A stretch of DNA of 64,000 bases from Rhytidiadelphus loreus (GCA_947034895.1 OX344763.1:63197093-63261092), one strand, 5' to 3'; positions 1 through 12,600 are shown, counted from the first letter of the stretch. A program made the numbers and translations. The notes: generated by a model from the sequence alone, not told the origin.

Positions 1-1497
1 AATGTTGGAAGAAGAGGTTGAGCTTCTGCCAACACTTCAGGAGGGGACCCGAGGGAGTCCGTACAAATCTCTGAGCTTATTAACAAAGCCTCTATTAGTT
101 CAGAACGCTCTCCTCCTACAAACAATTGACGAGATGAATGTTTCGGTTGTGACTCTAGATCTCGCAATAATTTTGCAATGGACCCAATAGTATGGTTAGA
201 GTCTGTTGGAAAGATGTCCAAGCCATAGTGTGCATATCGCACATCTCCATGACCATGAGCAATCATGCCTGTAACAATGACAAGCATCTTCATGAAAGAA
301 TCATTTCCCTTACTCTTGTGAGAGTAATGAGGGGAAGCAGTCTTGGAGTGATCCATTTTGTTATGGATTATAGTCAGAACCTTGTCAGGATACATCTCGG
401 ACATTGAACGGTTTCCATAATACAAGTCCATGTGCGCCTTCTATCCCAATAGGTGCACTCTCAATTTGTTAGACCACACGTCTTGCGCTCGTGAGTTGCC
501 TATATCTATCGCAGGTTCCACAACGAGCAAAACTATCTCCTCTAGCCTTGGGAGCACTCTGGAAAAGATTGACGTCGAATGTTGCTCAATCCACTAGCCG
601 AAATATGTTGCAATTGAAGTGAACAATTGACATTGTTGATTTGTGGCAACTTGTCCTTTCAACGAAATCAGACGAAATCAGACTATGGAGGGGACTTTTT
701 TCCTAGACTCAAGGGTCCTCGATTTGTGGGGCATTGTGTTCGCTTCATTCTCCACTAATAATCGAAGAGTTGATGTGGCTTGCAAAGTGTATGTCTGAGG
801 CTTCTTCATTCCAAGGTTGCCATGGTGCTCCGGTTTTTGGTCATCTTTTGCCATCTTCTTGTATCTATAAAAGGTAGCCTTCGATACTCCATGGATGGCG
901 CACCAAGCAACCGAACAAATTTCATGGTTTGCCAAGGTGATCATGTCCCTTCTATTGGAATCACTGTGGGTTTGCTTGTGCACGTCAAGCAAACGTGACT
1001 TGTGCTAGAACACTCCACCGTCAATATGAAGTAGAGACTGAATGGCTTGAATCTGACCACGTGGAAATGGTTGCAAGCAATTCTTTTGGCAACATTTCAT
1101 ACTAGAAACATCAACAATTGCTTGCTCTGTGAGGAGGGTTTCTTTTTTCGGGAGATTGGTAGGCTCAGTCCTCTCACGTGAGCTTTCATAGGAACGAACT
1201 CCAGTCCGAACATGCCGCCTTGAACCATTTAAAGAGACTGCAGTATTGAAAAGATGCGTTTGCTCGTGATCATGTAAGCTTGCACCATTAAAGTAGACTC
1301 TGGAAATGTGCCAAGAGTGCATGGACCACATCCACTCCAACGGAACATCTGCCTTACACAAAGACTCTGCAATTCGAATTGCAACCCGGTCATCACCGAG
1401 TGGTTGTCCGTCCATGTCAATGACGAGATCTGCATCAACACTATGACAAATTCCTTTTGCCACCTCTACCCCCTCTTCATTTTTGAGTGTGACGCAT
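1..1497 (-). pseudogene. DUF7869-like transposase fragment of element I
   Basis: This is a broken relative of the transposase at 15769-12909. Read on the minus strand from about 1497, it begins TKCVTL and continues with CHSVDADLV, the CLQPFPRGQ block and a helix-turn-helix-like GVSKATFYRYKK. Then come the MPHKSRTLES block, NKMDHSKTASP, and GMIAHGHGDVRYAHYGLD near 230-300. It runs off the window edge before the conserved DN...GHTHDDID part. There is an in-frame TAG at 1007-1005, and the reading frame continues across it. Further stops and frame changes follow below 678. By family knowledge this is a putative DDE-type DNA transposase. The family name is from memory of the motif pattern; the relationship to the second copy is clear by eye. 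It lies left of the family I palindromes, just as the other copy lies left of family II palindromes. Confidence 0.72.
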
Positions 1498-1640
1498 TTC
1501 GTATACCAAGAAGCTCAAGGAAATTCCTCACAGGCTACGACACCCAGCGGCAAAGTTGGCACTCAAACTGTAAACTCGTTGGCATCTGAAGTATCCATTC
1601 TAAACGTGAAAGAACACTAGTTAATTAATACTATTGTGAG

Positions 1641-1929
1641 TATCCTCGAGGCGAGGATAATAAATAAGTACGACACATTGACAAAATCAGGAGCAAAGTG
1701 ACCTCCACTGGAGGGTAAAATTGAAAACCATTTTGTGGTCATGTATAAGAATCCATCCACCTAGACTAAAGAAGTGGAAATGCAACGAATTAGCACAACA
1801 GAACCATAAAATAGAATTTAATCTAATATCTTTGCATTCCTTTGAATAATTAAGAACATTATTACTTCATCTATCGAACACTCATCCCAAGGAGTAAGAA
1901 AATCAAAGGTATCTTCGATTCGAAGATAC
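1641..1929. repeat. Two family I palindromes upstream of the transposase fragment
   Basis: At 1641-1659 the arms are TATCCTCG and CGAGGATA around AGG. At 1909-1929 a variant has arms GTATCTTCG and CGAAGATAC around ATT. Both stand alone and lead into the dense array that starts at about 2112. They match palindromes at 9.1-11.3 kb and 27-30.5 kb. Confidence 0.85.
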
Positions 1930-2111
1930 GAGACGGCAAAGATTGAGAGATATTATGCATTTCCACACACAACATTGGAGTGTCAGAGTGATTATGTATA
2001 TTAGCTTTGTATATCATATTAAATGTCAATGAATGTCTATGCTTGTCTATGGTTATCATTCACATTCTATGCACGCCTTTGATTATCATTCACATTCTAT
2101 GCATGTCTTCG

Positions 2112-2371
2112 ATTACCCTCGATCCGACGATAATCTTCATGCATGTTTGTGATTATCCTCGGCTCGAGGATAACCACCAACATGTCCGTGATTATCCTCG
2201 AGTTGAGGATAACCTCCAACATCCCCGTCATTATCCTCGAGCCGAGGATAACCTCCAACATTATTGTGATTATCCTTGAGCCGAGGATAGCCTCCATGCA
2301 TAACTGTGATTATCCTCGAGCCGAGGATAACCTCCATGCATGTTTGTGATTATCCTCGAGCCGAGGATAAC
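2112..2371. repeat. Iteron-like array of seven family I palindromes
   Basis: Seven palindromes start at about 2112, 2152, 2191, 2230, 2269, 2309 and 2349, a period of 39-40 bp. Each has the form ATTATCCTCG-N3-CGAGGATAAC with few substitutions; the first is the most diverged. The 17-18 bp spacers are also alike (AACCTCCA...), so the unit is a tandem repeat whose palindromic half is best conserved. Open frames read through the array as repeated DYPRxEDN, which I take to be a by-product. The regular spacing resembles plasmid iterons or parS/parC centromere clusters; that comparison is inference. Confidence 0.88.
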
Positions 2372-2399
2372 ATTCATACATGTATGTGATAAACAAATT

Positions 2400-5300
2400 T
2401 ATAGTTCCGACATTTACGGCGCGAAAATTGGTTGTTCTTTATTGAACATTACATACAAAGAACAACATTTGAGACGTGACACCGATCTTTTGAATACTCC
2501 AAGAATCGGAGGACATTGTAATACTGCATGTACCTTTGCTTAACACTGAGGAGCAAGAGCAGGAATCTAGCATTCAGTGAGAAGGGAAGAAGGGAAATAA
2601 AGGAACTTATGACAACCCGTGCGAAACTAAGCCACCTAATCACATAAACATGTAAATGAAATGCAAAAACATAAGTTCAAAGGCCTTGCGGTAGCAATGT
2701 CTGCAAGAGGCCATGGAGGAGGGAAAACTGGAAAACAGAAGAGAGGAAATGAGGTGCTCGAGGAAGAGAGATGATGCACACACTAGCGGGAGAAAATGAG
2801 CGGGAAATACAACGGCATTTGAATTCTTTATGATTTTATGCGCGTAGGGGAGAAGTACCTCCTTGGATTAGGGGGCTGTTGACATTCTCATCGCCCAAAT
2901 AACGACAACGACGTGGAATATGAAGGAGCTTTTCATTAATAGAATTGGGATCTGTTGTAGCCGATCTTTTTAAGATTGGCATAGGGGGATTTATAGTTTG
3001 TGGAATTTTTGGCAGTCACCTTTTCTCGGAGAATGTGGAGATATTCTTTGTAAGCACAATGGAATTTTGGATTTGTCAAATTTGGCAATTTTTACACCAT
3101 CCGCCAAACAACTTTCTTTTTAAAATAGTTTGTTTTTAAATCTGATTTAGATCAATGTATAGGGGAGGTAACCACACCAATTTGGCACATGTTTGGTCCA
3201 ATGTGCATTGGCTATAAACGGAATTGTACCTAATGTAAGCTTTCAATAGGGAATGAAGTTAGGACTTTAGGGGTTTTGGATCAGGGTTCTCTAGACTGCC
3301 CGGGTGGGCGGGTGGGACATCCCTAATTCAGGGCTTTTCTTGCCTAACTTTAAAATCATGTTAAGATACTACTCAATATCTGTAAGCAAAATACAGATCA
3401 TCTCATTGCTTTTTGCCCATCATAAAAGCTTCATTTATCAAAGGTAATTAAGGTACAATAGAAAGTTTTGTAATTTGTAATCAGGATCCACAGATGGAAA
3501 GTCCAATAGAACAAACACAACTAATAGATCAAGTTTCTAGAAGTAATGTAAAGTAAACTTTTTAAGATCTATCAAAATCATATAAGCTAAAAACATATGA
3601 TTTTAAGTCCCTAAAAAGTAGTGATATGTCACAGCTTGGGAAGAGCCACATGATGAATTATTGACCAAAGTTGTGGACCTCACCTGTCCCCATGACCCAC
3701 CAAACATCCAAATGTTAGTCGATCGTAGACAAGGTGTCTACAACCACGCAGCAGCTTGTTATCACTTATTCACAGTAAATAAAAAATAAAAAACAACTCA
3801 AGTCCACAAGCAAATAAACTCAACCAACTACTGTGCCACAAAATCATTTGGCTAAAAGTAACCTGTGTAGCTGCCATCGAGTCTCAAGTCTCCAATCTTT
3901 AGCAATACAACAATAATCGTGTGGGCCAGACTGCAACTGCACGTTCGCATCCAAAAATATGCAAAAAGTGCCTCACAAACCGGCCTTATAAGTCCACCAG
4001 ATCAAGCACATGAATGGGCTGGTCTTCCCATGAGCTGGCACTCAATCAAATGAGGTGGCAAGGCCATGGTATGGCCAAATGGAGGTACAGCCTTGAAGGT
4101 GAACCAACTCGTTCATTTTTTCCTTTTAAGAGCCACTAAACTCACTTAAAGTAAGCATTAGTGAGTGGTTTAGTAACTTATTTAACGCTTAATCAACCTG
4201 ATAAGTACATCAGGTGAATGATTATTCAGTACATGCTGAAGGGAGGGAAGCTATGGAAATAAGGGCCTGCTAATACAAAGCAATTACCAAATTTCAAAAA
4301 TCAAAAAGCTTTCATAAATCCACCTAATATCCAAAGAAGTGGTATTAATTATTTAATGTAAGGAATTAGGTATATAAGGGGTCTAGTTCACCCTTATCCT
4401 ATAATTTATTTTTTCCTCCGGTATTTATAAAAGGCATGAGCCATTCTTATTGTACCGTATTTTTTCTATATATGAAAGCTATAAGGGGTCTAAACTCATA
4501 TCATACATTCTTTTTTCTATTTTCTTTTTTCTTTTAGCTACATTGGATCAAAGCCAAAAAGAAAAACTTTTTCTACACAAAGCCACTTAGCACAACATGA
4601 CTTAGGGTTTAGGGTTTAGGATTTAGGGATTTAGGGTTTATTGGTTTAGGAGGAACAACAAAGTCTTTATGAAATGTGAATTATATGTTTACGAATTCAA
4701 TGTTCTTCAACATTGTGATTTTGCAAATTATATTGACAATTCATATTTGTTTTTGAAATTCCAATATCCATAAATTGAAGGTTGTTTCTTATTTAAAATT
4801 TATTGGGTTTCTTTTAAAAAAAAATTAAAGCGGATGATTGAACATAAGACTTTTTATTTTGAATATTATTAGTTTCAATTAATAAACAATGTCGAATGAT
4901 GTGGACTCCTAAATGACCATATACATTCAAAATTACCCAAAATATTGCACAATCTCTAATTTAATGTCGTAAAAAATATACACAACTTTGAGCTTCATTT
5001 TTCAAAACAAAGAACAATGTACGATTGTGAATTTTTTGACATTCAATTATAAAAAATAAAAAATTGTTATATTTTATTTTCCATAATGTTGTAATACATT
5101 CTATGGAATTTGCATTTATAGATGAGCACATTAAATACTTGTTATTCTTCTTGTAGAGTATGTTGGAAACCAAAGCAGAAATAAAGCCATTGATGTTGTA
5201 CTTTATAGAATTAAAATCACAAAAGCTAAAAATTTTAATGAGGAAAACTATAGGACAATAACAAAATAATATACTAGTTAAATTATGATAAAAAATTGAA

Positions 5301-7930
5301 AGAATAATGATTCTTCAACATAGTATATTATTTTGTTCAATTGTTTTTTAAATTAGAATGATTTGTGGGCAAAAACCTAAAGTTGGCACAACACTATTAA
5401 GATTTCCAAAAAAAAAAGCCAAAATCTTTTATGAAGATGAAGGAAATAAAAAGCAAATGTTTAAAATATTTCAAAAACAAAGTAGGAGACCAGAACTATA
5501 CAAAGTAGGACCCCTATTTTTACAAGCTTGGTAATTATGTGAAGAGTAAAAAAATTCAAAGACCTTCAGGTTCTAAGAAGTTATTAGCTCCACCTTCATG
5601 GCATTCCAAGCCATGATTTGAAGCATAATTGGCTTAAAATGGGACTACTTGGTTAGGACATTGAAATGAATGATGAACTTTGCATTCATTTGCTACCAAT
5701 CATTATTATTAACTCCATCATGGTTTAGAGACTTGAACCACTTCAATGTCTCATAAATACTCATTATGAGAGGTTCACCTCCTAGAAATGAAATGAAATG
5801 AAATGAGAGGTTCACCTCTAAATTGTATGAAAATACTATACTCTACAAGTTTTATAAATTCTTTACATCTTGTTTACTTAAAACTCATAATTATTCAAAA
5901 AGTGCAAGATTAGGTGTATCAATGAAAGATCTATCTTCTAACTACTATGAACAATTTTGAGTGCTACACTTTTATAATTTTGTCATGATAACTTTTCAAT
6001 AAACAAAATATTATATCGAACTAATTCTTAATCTTTTTAACATAGAATTAAGGAATAAAACAAGCCAAGAATACTTTGTACTTAGAAAACTAAACTTAAT
6101 GCACAACAACCATAGAATTCTAATGAAGAGGGTCAAGTTAACAAAATGTACAAGTTCCATTCTTTCTCTCATTCCACCCTAAACCCTATTCCATAAATTC
6201 AGCAGTAATAGTTCTTTAAACTACTTAACATAAATACTTAATTTTAATGTTTAGATGTGAAGTACCAAACAAATGGCACCAAATTAATTCACACAAGAAT
6301 CATAGATTCAAGTTCAAAATATTTCCAACTTCTACATTTTATTTCTTGTCCCATTTAATGGTTATTCCATATTTTTTTAAATGTTAAATCTTTATAAAAT
6401 GGTGTGTAGAGCTTTACGGGTTAGAATCATCTAAAAAGTAAAAGTTCTTTATAATTACAGAAAAACAAATGGTAAAAACTAAATAGTTTTTATTGAAATA
6501 TTCTTTTATCACGACAATAAATTTATAATTTTAGCTAACTTTAACCCCTGAAGGACCAAGGCCATTCTTCTGTCAAAAACTACTCAAAACTGCCAATTCT
6601 GCTGCATTCATCCAAAAAAACAAAAAAAATACTTTTTTTTAGAATTTTGAGATTGTTCTATATAGAAAACTTAACCTTGTAAAAAAAAAATTTGAATTTT
6701 TTTAAAAATTGCATTCAAAATTGCATTCTACAAGTTATTTTTTCAAGAAGATGCTCAAATTGCCTGAAAAACAAGATTGTTCATAACTTTCACATTACTA
6801 ATCCAAATGGAATGAATCAAAGCTTCACATATAGACAAAAATATGATCTTCAAGAAGAAAAAAATTTTAAAATTAATTTCAAATTTTTGTATATTTATTT
6901 TTTTGCCCATGACGTGTAAATTATGTTTAAGATGCCATAACTTTTGTTCCCGAGCACCAATTGAAATAAAATTTATATTCCCTCGAAGCTAATAAGTTTT
7001 CCTATCTTACGAGAAAGTTTCAAAAAGTTTTACTAAAAATTGAGATCATAGGAACCTGCCCGAAATCCATTTTGTCCCTTGAGGGGACAATGGTCCTTTA
7101 GGGGTTAATAAACTTTGTATTTCATATAAAATTTTAGTATATTAATGGATGAATGTTCATATTTGGATCAATACAATTTCATTGTATATTTCCACTTTGT
7201 CACTTCATAAAAAATGTGAAAAAAAAGTTGAATATTAACTCTGGAAAACATTGTGTGGGAGAAAGATGAGGCAAGAAAGTGTCTAATGGATGACTTACAA
7301 GATTAATATAGAAGTGCACTAATGAAGAATGTACCTATTAATCCAACAATTAGATTGTTGTAAGGATGTTGTAAATCTATAAAGTCCAATAAATGACTTC
7401 ACAATAGAAACACAAAATGCACCTAAAGTAGGTACACTTAAAATTGCACAAATAAGCTTACAGAGCACGTTTTAGAAATTAGGTGTAGTTACCTTATTGA
7501 TTCAAGAATTAGAGGATTTTGGTGACTATAGTAGTATGCTCTAAAAGCGCCCATCTTCTTCAAATGGCCATATAATTCGCTAGAAAATGGAGATGAGGTA
7601 ATCCTTAAATGGATCACTTTAGCCATTTTATGCATTAGAAAAGAAATCATTTTTTTTATTGCAATAGCCAATCATTGTGTTTGATTTCCTCACATATCTT
7701 TACACATTGCAAGTAGACGGATTTGGAGAGACCTATGGCCACAAATAGGTGTCTAGGTTCCAAATCTTTGAAAATTTCCAAGTATTTCAAAAATACTTGG
7801 AAAAATACAAAACCACTTCTATTAAGTTCCACATCTATTTTTTTTTCTCTGAAAAAAGATCCCAAAATATTTCTATCCACAGAAGCCTGAATATTTCTAT
7901 TCCCAAAATATTTCCAAAATATTTCTATCC
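2400..7930. other. AT-rich non-coding stretch with one telobox string
   Basis: I see no gene here. Open frames are short and AT-driven, without recognisable domains. A plant telobox run (repeated TTTAGGG variants) lies at 4602-4655. A short AAATG tandem run between two copies of GAGAGGTTCACCTC lies near 5767-5817. The stretch corresponds in position to 16.7-19.9 kb of element II, which is likewise AT-rich and empty. Confidence 0.6.
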
Positions 7931-7934
7931 ACAA

Positions 7935-9060
7935 ATTTCTGCCCTGACCTACCCCATCCGAACGTTCAATGCAACTTCCGAGTTGCTAGCTTCCGTACTC
8001 ATCTTCCTCCCTCGTTCCGTGCTCACCTTCCTCCTCCCGTTCCGCGCTTACCATCTTCTTCCCGTTCTGCGCTCACCATCTTCTTCCCGTTCCGCGCTCA
8101 CCTTTCTCTTTCCGTTGTCGTCACAGAAACAATTTCCCGACGCGACCCCACCGACTCCGCGTACCTCCGTTGCTCCTGTTGTGCGTCGTACTCCTCCTGC
8201 TGTGCATCATCTCTGCCTCTCCTACCTTAGGGTTTCCTCTCTCTCTCTCCTTCCTTCTTCTCCTACTCCATTATGCATTTCTCCCGCGCTCCTGCGATCT
8301 GGAGCCACTTGTTCAAACTTGTTGCGACCCCAATTTTGCCACATCCACTTGCATTTCTTACTTCAGGCAACATTAGGTGAATCTCTTGCAGGTCGCTGTT
8401 GATTAGGGTTGTTGCCTTGGTAGACGAGTAATGTTATGCATTCTCATTTGCTAGTTCAGTTGCTAGTTTTGTATTCCCATTAGTGTTTTGAACTCTGCGT
8501 GTTCAATTTTGGAGGCGCTACAAGAGATTGCGCTGGGTTCAATAGGCCTATTTTTTTTTTAATTCTTCTGAGTAAACTTCTATCTCTGAATTGCAATTTT
8601 TGAGCTTTGCATGTGTATAGGGTTTTCAGGTTTGCATTTGATTTGATTTGCATTTGTAGTGCTGAAGTTCTTGTAAACCTGGATTGGCTTTCAAAGTTTT
8701 TGGTACTATTAAACTAATTGTTTAGTTATTAACTTTTTGGTATTGTTAAACTAATTGTTTAGCTGGAAACTATAGCTGGAAACTTAGGGTTTCTAGAGTT
8801 TCCAGCTATAGTTTCTGGAATTTGCATCTTCAGTTGGCCTACTTGTTTTATCTATTCCATTGTTGTATACATCAATTCATCACCTTGTTGCAATTGGAAT
8901 GCAACTATAACTGGCCTAGGTTTTAGATTTTGGGTGTGAAATTTATATGTCTTTGTTCTTGGATTAGGGGTTTAGAACGTGCGTAGGATACATTGAATTT
9001 TGAAAAGTGGATAATTTCATTGGATTTGAATATCGAATAGGGTTTTCACCACAATATTCA
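7935..9060 (+). promoter_or_regulatory. C+T-rich leader region upstream of the ParB-MTase gene of element I
   Basis: The base composition changes abruptly from AT-rich to a C+T-rich tract (about 7940-8360) with TTCCCGTTC and TCTCTC runs, followed by T-rich sequence with TTAGGGTTT and TAGGGTTT strings. This is typical of plant 5' untranslated regions and first introns. Open frames in it are proline/serine/leucine-rich translations of the CT tract and are not convincing genes. A near-identical 29-bp direct duplication lies at 8697-8725 and 8734-8762. A comparable leader stands at 19.98-21.9 kb in front of the element II module. Confidence 0.5.
8766..8815. repeat. Perfect 18-bp inverted repeat (hairpin) in the leader
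   Basis: Arms at 8766-8783 (GAAACTATAGCTGGAAAC) and 8798-8815 are exact reverse complements separated by 14 bases. The stem could form in DNA or in a leader transcript. It shares nothing with the CG-centred palindrome families. No terminator or microRNA role can be argued from the sequence alone. Confidence 0.8.
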
Positions 9061-9083
9061 TCAATTTTTCATGATTAAAAAAG

Positions 9084-9708
9084 ATTATCCTCGGGCCAAA
9101 GATAATGGTCAGAAAAGTCGAGGATAAACTGCAGCCTAAAAAACCACAATACCAATTAAATAAGTAATTTGAGTAAAATTTATCTTCGTCTTGAGGATAA
9201 AAACCTCAAAGCAAGACGCATATTCTATAATAAAATTAGAATAGCCGAAAGTTATCTTCGGCACAAAGATAGAAACGCAACAGAAAAACACAAAATTTTA
9301 TAATTAAAATAAACTCAGGAGTAGTTATCCTCGAGGCGAGGATAATTGACCTCGAAACAAGACGCAAATTTTATAACAAAATTAAAATAAGCAAAAGTTA
9401 TCCTCGGCTCGAAGATAGAAATGCAATAGAAAATAACAAAATTTTATGTTTAAAATAAAGTCAAGCGTAGTTATCCTCGCCTCGAGGATAACTAACCACA
9501 AAAAAAATACAATGTAATGAAAATAAAATAAGAGATCCTACAGCATTATATTCATCCCAAAGATACTGAATCGTGATCTTGACTTGCAAATAAAGTCTGA
9601 ATATTGATCAGTGCTTTTTCTATGATATATAGCCTGTTATGATCATTATTCAATGGATTTACATTAGTCAGAATTTCTTTTGTCTATTATCTTTGAGGCG
9701 AAGATAAT
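9084..9708. repeat. Cluster of family I palindromes just upstream of the ParB-like start
   Basis: Sites lie at 9084-9106, 9180-9200, 9252-9272, 9325-9345, 9398-9418, 9471-9491 and 9687-9707, with a half-site at 9117-9129. Consensus arms are TTATCCTCG and CGAGGATAA around three bases; CTTCG/CGAAG variants occur. From 9180 to 9471 the starts fall 72-73 bp apart five times running, so this is a second regularly spaced array, about double the 39-40 bp spacing at 2.1 kb. The cluster ends 57 bp before the likely start codon at 9765, in a position suited to autoregulation or nucleation. Confidence 0.85.
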
Positions 9709-9764
9709 CTCATGAAATTACAATTATAAACTTAATGGTTTACTATACACAGATCCATACCAAC

Positions 9765-12115
9765 ATGGCTGCAGATTCTGAGTATGACTACTCAGCTACA
9801 CTCCCGTTTCTTGAGCCATTCAACAAGTGGGTGGATGAGGAACCCTTCATAACGGAGATGCCAGAGCTCTACGGCAAGCTCTGGCAATTCAAAGCCGTTG
9901 TTGACTCTTGGACATTCGGTGTCAACTAGTCCAAAGACTACATCTACCTTTGCCACCGAGTAAATGACAGCGGGATATACTTGAATTGGAACCTCAGTGA
10001 GAAGGTCGCACTCGTGGAGAACCACCAAGACAAGTACATTGTCATCACCCTACAAGGATACGACAACGCTGGGAGGGAAACAAAACATACCCATTCCATT
10101 GTCTGCCATGAAGATGACTCTGTGGGAGTTGTCGACTTCGACAACCTCATCGCCGACTTGCATTCGGCAAACCTCAATACTTTGGCTGAAGACTTTATTT
10201 CAAGGTACCACCCCTGGCTGAGAAGGAATGCCAGGGCCATGGCGAGGAAAATTGGGTACATGTTCCACAAGCTCACAGAGCATGCTAAGGAACATGTCCA
10301 CAAAGGACCTACTCGAGCGAGTCACGGTCGTGGTCAACAAAGGCAGGAAACTACCGCTGAGACCAAATCAACGTCAGGAGTGTGTGGCCGTACAGGGAGT
10401 AGAGGAAGTGGGAGAGGAACGGCCCGCCCTCAGGCCCTGAAGAAGAAGAACTCGGACACCAGTACCGGTGAGCCCAATAAGAAACGCAAGAAATCTATAG
10501 CAAAGACTCGCCCAGCAACTGGTGGCAGTTCAGGCTTTATACTCACAAATGTGAATCCAAGGAAGCCATCAGATAAGAAGCCGATCGAAAAACATAAAGT
10601 GGCTAAAGCGTATCAATCAGATTTTTGGAAGGAAAATGGCAAGTGCTTCATTTTTCATCCCAAAATCTTCACAATAAGCATCAAACAATGCTTCCTGGCC
10701 AAGGAAAGATACATTATCCGAAAGCTTGAAATGAGAATGGTGTTTGAGATGAGAGACATCCTTGTTCATCTTGGCTTTGAGCAGCAAAGACAAAAACTTT
10801 GCTTGACACCTATGGATGCCAATAAGAAACTTCTGAAGGAGCGTCCAAAGGATTGGGATTCTATCAAGAACGAAGGCTTCTACATTATTAATGGCCAGCA
10901 TAGTGTCACTACTGCCAAGCTTCTACAACAAGAAGGATGCTGTAAGACTTGGAAGATCGAGTTGCAGACGTGGGAGGCTATAATTGTCTGGACTAGAGAC
11001 CCTAAACAGCTCACAGCTATATCGAAATGGTGCAATGCCTCCAATCACCTCGTTCATAGTCAACCAATGTGGGGGAACCAAATTTCCACATGTAGGCAGG
11101 TTTGGAAGGAGCTCAAGTGGCCTACCAATATTGAGAATGAGGGATTGGTGAGGCGGAACAAAGCCGTCTACAACCTTGCAGCATACAAGGTATGTCCTAT
11201 TATCTTCAAGGCGAAGATAAAATGTATATGTTCATGATCTAGTTGTCTTAATGTATTGCCTCTTTAGCGTTTATTATCTGTAATTTAATGTTCGGTGATC
11301 TCTGTCACAATTATCCTCGGGTTGAGGATAATGGTTAGAAAATCTGTTTGCATTGAGCTGTGAGCTTACTGCATTGAATATCCGTCTCCACAGGATTTTG
11401 TCAACGCTGTCATGATTCGGTATGGCAGCATCAACCTGGACAAGAAGGGAGCATAGGTCAAGCTCGCATCGGATGTCAAGAATGAAATTCGAATTATTAC
11501 CTTGGCCAATGAGACTTACCAGATGTGGGAGGAGTTCCTCCAAAAACACATGGAAGGATCACTGATTCATCCCGTGACGCGCAAATCATTCAAGAGCGCA
11601 AAGACCTTCAACAAGAAGAATTTCTCACTGAAGAGGGAGTTCTTCAAGCATATGTGACACTTCACAGACAATGATCTGAAGGATTACATCCTCCATCTGC
11701 TTGGGAGAACAGAAGGTCGCACACGGGACTACCCAAAGGTCTCAAAGTGTGCATCAAAGATCTTGTGCGAGGACAATTATAAAGTCGAGCACTGGGTAGA
11801 GCGGAGGAAGCAAAAGAAGGTCATCATGGAGGAATTCATGGCCCTCAATAAGTCCTTGAAATTCAAAGATAGACATGGGGAAGTCATTGACGTGGCGTGG
11901 AGGCAATGAAAGCGCGACAACATATTTTCCTCGGCATCATGGGACTTCCTCCTCATCGCCACACCCAACCAGTTCTTCGTCAAGCGCCTCACCAATGAGG
12001 CAAAGAAGAAGACTGCAATAGACTACAAGGACAACCCAAAATTGTCGATGGTCTATAACATGTTCAAGACTTTTTTGAAGATGAAGAAGCAGGTGGAGCC
12101 AGTGGATGGGGATGT
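9765..12115 (+). pseudogene. ParB-MTase fusion gene of element I, 5' part (ParB-like domain)
   Basis: Exon 1 runs 9765-11189 and opens MAADSEYDY. After an unrecognised N-terminus and a basic linker, a ParB-like region follows, with the signature IINGQHSVTTAKLL near residues 373-386. It corresponds to the G-x-H-R-x-x-A box of ParB/Spo0J proteins, with Ser in place of the usual Arg. A GT-AG intron spans 11190-11393. Exon 2 continues from 11394 and is cut at 12115 by element II. In-frame stops are TAG 9927-9929, TAG 11454-11456, TGA 11655-11657 and TGA 11907-11909, with no frameshift, so this copy is decayed. The frame resumes at 26362 after the insertion. ParB proteins bind palindromic parS sites and hydrolyse CTP; whether this divergent domain does so is unknown. 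Confidence 0.7.
11200..11331. repeat. Two family I palindromes inside the ParB-gene intron
   Basis: TTATCTTCA-AGG-CGAAGATAA-type at 11200-11220 and TTATCCTCGGG-type at 11311-11331 both lie within the intron 11190-11393. One is 11 bases from the donor and the other about 60 bases before the acceptor. Apart from splice signals they are the most structured part of the intron. Confidence 0.85.
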
Positions 12116-12359
12116 AACACTATATTCAATATTTTGAGAGGTTGAGGGCCTCTCAAAATAATATTGAAAACTTAGATGCTAAAAAATGTATGTAGTTTTA
12201 GCCAATTCAAGTTGGCAAACACTAAATATATTAGTAGTACTAGTGCAATTTCCATTAAAATGAGAGTCTTTACGAATGATCATATGTTTGAATAAATTTA
12301 TTATGGTGTAAAATAAATGTTTTTATTCCAATAAATGAAGAATATGTCATTTGTTGAAC

Positions 12360-12600
12360 ACCAAGTCAGGAGCTCGATGGTTGGTTGTAATTAGTTCATT
12401 ATCTCATTCAAGTGTTCCGGGTTCGATTCCCGTTGAATTTGTATGAGCGCATGGGGGATAAATTTGACTTGGTCCTACTAAGTGAGCTTTGTAGGTAGGA
12501 AAATTGTAACAACCAATTGCCCCTAGCCAAATTGTAACAAGTACTTTACACAGTACCCAAATAAATAGTGGATTTTTCCACTTCACTTTTTTTTAAATAA
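12360..12600 (+). mobile_element. Probable tRNA-derived SINE
   Basis: An exact pol III B box, GGTTCGATTCC, lies at 12420-12430 within CCGGGTTCGATTCCCG. An A-box-like AGCTCGATGGTTGG is at about 12370-12384. The body continues to a T-rich tail ending about 12597. No clover-leaf anticodon arm is convincing, so this is a tRNA-like promoter with a SINE body, not a tRNA gene. It sits between the left end of element II and the transposase. Confidence 0.5.

Noticed and set aside
2007..2349. Open frames of DYPRxEDN repeats as a repeat protein
   Set aside because: The palindromic array gives open frames on both strands with the same peptides. There is no start context or flanking coding signal.
2112..2371. 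CRISPR array
   Set aside because: The spacers are similar to each other, the repeats are palindromes at 39-40 bp, and the genome is eukaryotic with introns.
4602..4655. True telomere or chromosome end
   Set aside because: The TTTAGGG runs are short, imperfect and internal, as are those at 17.6 and 21.9 kb. Telobox strings are common in plant leaders.
12411..12436. A complete tRNA gene
   Set aside because: Only the T-arm/B-box part is convincing; the acceptor and anticodon stems do not form, so it is called a SINE.
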